Shown here: positions 31,164 through 33,994 of the stretch, piece after piece
How positions within the stretch are numbered: the stretch's first letter is position 1
Layout: every line of letters begins with the position of its first letter
Assembly: GCA_947581615.1 (NCBI GenBank)
Contig: CANPVD010000069.1
Location: 1-33,994, forward strand
Direction of reading: 5' to 3'
DNA length: 33,994 nucleotides
Origin: Candidatus Humimonas hydrogenitrophica
Lineage (GTDB): Bacteria; Gemmatimonadota; Gemmatimonadetes; Palauibacterales; Palauibacteraceae
The notes under the pieces: generated by a model
Told to the model about the DNA's origin: nothing
The model's database searches: none
Seen by the model: the letters and a program-made list of their open reading frames with translations, nothing else
Translations under genes and position numbers: made by a program

Positions 31164-31925
31164 TCACCGGCGTCCCTTGCGGTCCCGGATCGCCCCGTCT
31201 TTTCCGGGGCGCCGGGGTCGGCCTCCGCCCGGCTCGGGACACAGCACCGGGATTTCCGCCGACCGTCCCCACTCCACCCGGACCCAGACCGGCCGGATCG
31301 CGGGGAGGAAGGGAGCGAAGGGGACGCCGGTCACCGGCTCCACCCGTCCGGGCCGGAAGCGGAGGCGGAGGGCCGCCAGGGGCGAGGCGCCCCCCACCAC
31401 GAAGACCGTCCCCGCCTCCTCGGCCAGCCGCTGGAGCCGTACCGAGACGCTCCGGCGCAGCCCCGGCCCCGCCCTTCCCGGCGAACCGGAGGAGGACGCC
31501 CCTCCCGGCTCGTCCCCCAGGAGGAGGGCCACGGCGCCGAAGCTCCCGCTCCTGAGGAGAAGGTCGGAGCACCAGGCGGCTTCCTCCCGCGAGGGAGGAC
31601 GCACGATCCAGAACGCCCCCTCTCCCGCCCGGGCTTCGACCCAGTCGGGAGAGAACAGGGTCCGCCCCGCGTCCACGATCGCCACGGGCTCGCCCGCGTA
31701 CCTCAGCCGGAGGAGGACGCTGCGCAGCAGGGCCGTCTTCCCGCACGAGCGCGGCCCCAGCCACTCCACGGGCTCGCCCCGGGGAAGTCCGCCGCGCGGG
31801 AGGACGGCGTCCAGGATCGGCACGCCGGTGGACACCGTCGGCCGGACGTCGGCCGGCCGGACCCCGATGGAACCGACCTCCTCGAGCTTCCTCTCCAGCT
31901 CCCGCAGGACCGCGGGATCGGCCAT
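31164..31925 (-). CDS. imuA: RecA-like mutagenesis protein ImuA
   Basis: The 253-residue RecA/SulA-like protein is the partner of ImuB and DnaE2 in DNA-damage-induced mutagenesis. Seen are a helical start (1-20), VSTGVPILDAVLPRGGLPRG typical of RecA-like cores, Walker A GPRSCGKTALLRS (58-70), a Walker-B-like strand AVALLLGDEP (131-140), and VFVVGGASPLAALRLRF. The tail is basic (RPRRPGKDGAIRDRKGRR), possibly for DNA binding. ATG 31925 is chosen because AGGAGG lies 4 nt upstream; longer in-frame starts reach into the operator. It is followed after 3 bp by imuB, and the operator shared with dnaE2 lies 62 bp upstream. Confidence 0.85.
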   Translation of the reverse strand: MADPAVLRELERKLEEVGSIGVRPADVRPTVSTGVPILDAVLPRGGLPRGEPVEWLGPRSCGKTALLRSVLLRLRYAGEPVAIVDAGRTLFSPDWVEARAGEGAFWIVRPPSREEAAWCSDLLLRSGSFGAVALLLGDEPGGASSSGSPGRAGPGLRRSVSVRLQRLAEEAGTVFVVGGASPLAALRLRFRPGRVEPVTGVPFAPFLPAIRPVWVRVEWGRSAEIPVLCPEPGGGRPRRPGKDGAIRDRKGRR

Positions 31926-31986
31926 ACGACCTCCTGCCGCCGCCGGGATCGCCGCCCCGGGGAGCGGACGGGCCTCCCGGCGGCCG

Positions 31987-32007
31987 TACCGAACAAACAC
32001 CGAAAGT
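31987..32007. promoter_or_regulatory. Direct-repeat operator upstream of imuA (shared with dnaE2)
   Basis: ACCGAA at 31988-31993 and again at 31999-32004, 11 bp apart, within ACCGAACAAACACCGAA followed by AGT. It matches the element at the dnaE2 start in 19 of 21 positions and has the same orientation relative to its gene. It lies between a candidate promoter (32016-32045) and the imuA start, the right place for a repressor site. Confidence 0.75.
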
Positions 32008-32015
32008 GACATCGG

Positions 32016-32045
32016 AGCATAGCATCCCCGGAGGAGGGGCTGCAA
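32016..32045 (-). promoter_or_regulatory. Candidate sigma-70 promoter of imuA-imuB
   Basis: On the minus strand TTGCAG (32045-32040) is followed after 18 bp by TATGCT (32021-32016). The start of transcription would fall at about 32009, so the operator at 31987-32007 would cover the first transcribed bases. Both boxes are only partial matches to consensus. Confidence 0.4.
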
Positions 32046-32058
32046 GCGGGGGAGACGC

Positions 32059-33144
32059 CTAGTGGATCTCCAGGAGGTCGAGGACCGGGGCACCCATGAG
32101 GGCCGAGCGCCCGGTCCGCACCCGGGCCACCACCTGGATGGACTGCAGGGGGCGCAGCGCCTTGACCTGCTGGAGGAGCTCGGGGGGCACCGCCAGGTAC
32201 ACGAAGCTCTCGGAGGGGCCGGGCGAGCGGGCCAGGATGAACGGCTCGCCCTCGTAGAAGTCCGTCCGCACCGCCTCGGCCTTCTCGAGCGAGATGAACT
32301 GCACGTTCCAGCGCACCACCCGCCCCACGTACTGGTCCGGGTTCGCCCGCAGGTCGGACGGTGTGAGCCCGGCGCCGGCGGCGGCCGAGTCGGCGGGGAG
32401 GAGATCGGAGCTGCGGACCCAACCTTCCAGCCGCACCCGGCTCCACTCGCCCCGGTGCTCGAGCACCTGCAGGTCGGCGCCGGGCCGGGCCACGGCCAGC
32501 GTGTCGCCCCGCGGGGACACGAACAGGCGAGCCGGGGCGCCCTTCACCACCACGTGGTCGGGGAGCTGGTTGCTTCCCGCCGCCGGACGCGCGCCGCCCG
32601 CCGAGCCCCCGGCCTCACCGGCGCCCGCTCCCCCCGAGCCGCCGCCCCCGGTCGGGCTCCCCCCGGAGCTTCCTCGGGGGGTGGACGACCCGGTCAGGGA
32701 GGGGCCCCACATCCACGCCGTGCGGCGCACGTGGACCCAGTGGCCCTGCTCCCCCGTCTTCTCCAGGAGGAAGCCCCGCAGCAGGCGGGCGTCCACGTCG
32801 GCGTCGGCGTCGGGCTGCGCCCGCAGGTTCTCGCCGCCGTCCGCCGACACGACCAGGTCGAAGCCGTCGCGCTTCACCGCGGACACCGAGGGTCCCCAGA
32901 TCCAGCCCGACAGGACCACCTGTCGCCACTGTCCCTGCCGACCGACGATGGCCAGGTCCGTGCCCCGGTTCACCTGCGCCAGCACCTTCCCCTGCGGCGA
33001 CTGGCGGAGGTTCTCCTGGTCGACCGAGACGCGGGCCGTCTGGGCGCGCGCCCCGAGCGTGCCCGCCACCAGGGCGAGACCCACGAGGACGGGGGTGGCG
33101 GTGCGTCGAAGGACGGAACCGTGTGGCAGTACGGCGACCTCCAT
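32059..33144 (-). CDS. Secreted protein with three bacterial SH3-like domains
   Basis: The 361-residue exported protein has a signal peptide (1-35, ending GARAQ). Two SH3b-like modules follow at ~36-90 and ~95-150, each ending in (I/M)WGPS after a Trp/His-containing turn. Next come a Gly/Ser-rich linker (~151-192), a third SH3b-like module (~198-250, GWVRSSDLLP), and a C-terminal domain (~257-361, NPDQYVGRVVRWNVQFISLEKAEAVRTDF…) that looks OB-fold-like. SH3b domains commonly bind peptidoglycan, so a cell-wall-associated role is likely; no catalytic residues are seen. ATG 33144 is the only good start. The 184-bp gap to the divergent beta-barrel gene probably carries both promoters (TATAGA at 33242-33247 on the plus strand is a candidate -10). 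Confidence 0.75.
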   Translation of the reverse strand: MEVAVLPHGSVLRRTATPVLVGLALVAGTLGARAQTARVSVDQENLRQSPQGKVLAQVNRGTDLAIVGRQGQWRQVVLSGWIWGPSVSAVKRDGFDLVVSADGGENLRAQPDADADVDARLLRGFLLEKTGEQGHWVHVRRTAWMWGPSLTGSSTPRGSSGGSPTGGGGSGGAGAGEAGGSAGGARPAAGSNQLPDHVVVKGAPARLFVSPRGDTLAVARPGADLQVLEHRGEWSRVRLEGWVRSSDLLPADSAAAGAGLTPSDLRANPDQYVGRVVRWNVQFISLEKAEAVRTDFYEGEPFILARSPGPSESFVYLAVPPELLQQVKALRPLQSIQVVARVRTGRSALMGAPVLDLLEIH

Positions 33145-33328
33145 CTGGATGCGGCGGGGCGGCCCTCCTACATTGGCGGACCGGTCGTCCCGCCCCGGCT
33201 CGTGGCCCGGGGCTCATCCCGGACCTCGCGGGCTCTTCGAGTATAGAAACCGCTTCGGACGCCGGCAATCGCGGCGGGGACGGCCACGGGCACCACCAGG
33301 CGCACACGGACGCGGATCGGAGGACGGT

Positions 33329-33892
33329 GTGGGGAGGAAGGCGGGCAGGTACATCCCGGTACTGGGGCTGGCCTTCGGGCTGGGGCTGCTGGCCGCCTCG
33401 CCGGTCGAGGGCCAGCAGGTCCCGGCGACCAACGCCCCGCACATCACCAGCGCGTATCGCTGGGTGGGCCGGGCCCTGCGGTTGGGCGCGTTCGGAGGCT
33501 GGCTCGACACCAACCGGGGATCGGACCGCCTCGGCCCGGGCTCTACGCCATACGGGGGGTTGATCTTCCGGGCCCGGCTCAGCAACCCGCTGAGCGTGGA
33601 GGTCCAGGCCGCGTACGGGCAATCGGACCTCCTGGTCATCGACCCCCGACTGGCCAGCGGACCGGGCGTCGTGGACACGACCACCACCCGTTGGGCCTCG
33701 ATCGAGGCCGGACTGCAGTTCGCCCTCACGGGACAGCGCACCTGGCACCGGCTCCAGCCCTTCGTCCTGCTCGAGGGCGGCCTCCTGCGCGGCTTCAAGC
33801 AGCCCCTGAGCCCCGCCCTGTCCACCACCGCGGACGCCCCGTTCCGCTACGGCCTCGGGACCATGCCGGTCCTCGAAGCGGGCGCGGGCGGG
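33329..33892 (+). CDS. Outer-membrane beta-barrel protein, truncated at a junction
   Basis: About 188 residues of a barrel-like protein are readable. A signal peptide comes first (IPVLGLAFGLGLLAASPVEGQQ, 9-30 or so), then alternating amphipathic strands such as YGGLIFRARLSNPLSVEVQAAY and SIEAGLQFALTG and LQPFVLLEGGLLRG. The last barrel-like strand is MPVLEAGAG. From about 33890 the frame stays open but no longer resembles a barrel, while the opposite strand reads as a Y-family polymerase. GTG 33329 has GGAGG 5 nt upstream; an overlapping GTG at 33327 is in another frame. No stop is reached inside the window. The family cannot be named beyond a porin- or OmpW-like barrel. Confidence 0.6.
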
Positions 33893-33994
33893 CAGCCAGT
33901 GGCCCATGCGCGGGCCGAAGGCGCGCTCCAGGGCGACAGGGTCGTGTGCGCGCAGGTCGGCCAGACTGCGGATCCCCATCACCTCCAGCTTCTC
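33893..33994 (-). pseudogene. Fragment of a Y-family DNA polymerase (DinB-like thumb)
   Basis: The last 102 bases, read on the minus strand, encode EKLEVMGIRSLADLR followed by AHDPVALERAFGPRMGHWL. This is the helix-hairpin-helix thumb pattern of DinB/Pol IV (KL..MGI.T..DL…L…FG…G..L). The upstream part would lie beyond the window. Downstream the frame remains open but becomes the antisense of the barrel gene and loses all likeness to the little-finger domain. It is either a truncated gene or an assembly chimera. Confidence 0.55.

Noticed and set aside
22835-32007. One continuous imuA-imuB-dnaE2 operon
   Set aside because: Two other genes and a strong T-run terminator (26447-26492) lie between imuB and dnaE2, so they are separate transcription units with a shared operator.
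32615-33982. 455-residue minus-strand frame as one intact polymerase
   Set aside because: Only its first ~34 residues look like a Y-family thumb; the rest is antisense of the barrel and SH3 genes.

Overview
The window is a GC-rich (roughly 70% by eye) bacterial chromosomal segment with densely packed genes, most of them on the minus strand. Gene starts are often GTG, and adjacent genes repeatedly overlap by GTGA. Outer-membrane-type proteins (OmpA with type-3 repeats, beta-barrels), c-type cytochromes and a DAP-type NlpC/P60 peptidase indicate a Gram-negative cell envelope. The mix of a Gram-positive-like type I-alpha glutamine synthetase, a giant NAD-glutamate dehydrogenase, a cytochrome c/FTR1 fusion and an imuA/imuB/dnaE2 cassette fits a Gemmatimonadota-like or similar soil/sediment bacterium. 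That placement is inference only; there is no rRNA or other marker in the window. I see no tRNA, rRNA, CRISPR array, transposase or prophage gene.

Layout. 1-198: tail of a carbohydrate-binding or regulatory-like beta-domain protein. 258-6497 (minus): an envelope operon running sugar transferase -> degenerate REC-GGDEF protein -> low-molecular-weight tyrosine phosphatase -> OmpA-like protein, with overlaps or gaps of 14 nt or less, then a hairpin and a haem-containing PQQ dehydrogenase. 6774-16173: a nitrogen and two-component block. A membrane histidine kinase and an NtrC-type sigma-54 activator are divergent from glnA, which has a sigma-54-like promoter. glnA is convergent with a 1609-residue NAD-glutamate dehydrogenase across two strong hairpins. 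16403-20908: a ClC chloride channel/transporter with CBS domains, a cytochrome c/FTR1 iron permease behind a Fur-like box, and acpS. 20895-22654 (minus): cupin -> unknown protein -> NlpC/P60 peptidase operon. 22835-32007 (minus): the translesion-synthesis genes dnaE2 and imuA-imuB, with two unrelated envelope-type genes between them. 32059-33994: an SH3-repeat protein, a beta-barrel protein and an abrupt junction with a fragment of a Y-family DNA polymerase.

How they work together. The most coherent system is the mutasome: a RecA-like ImuA, an ImuB that lacks the front of its polymerase domain but keeps a clamp-binding motif, and an error-prone DnaE2 that has lost PHP metal ligands. A nearly identical 21-bp operator-like sequence (19 of 21 positions, two ACCGAA half-sites 11 bp apart) precedes both dnaE2 and imuA. 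It abuts the dnaE2 start codon, where there is no Shine-Dalgarno sequence. This points to a shared DNA-damage regulon with an unusual direct-repeat operator. A second theme is nitrogen control, in which a sigma-54 activator pair faces a glnA promoter with exact -24/-12 spacing. A third is envelope or exopolysaccharide output, where a phosphoglycosyl transferase is translationally coupled to a degenerate signalling protein and a Wzb-like phosphatase.
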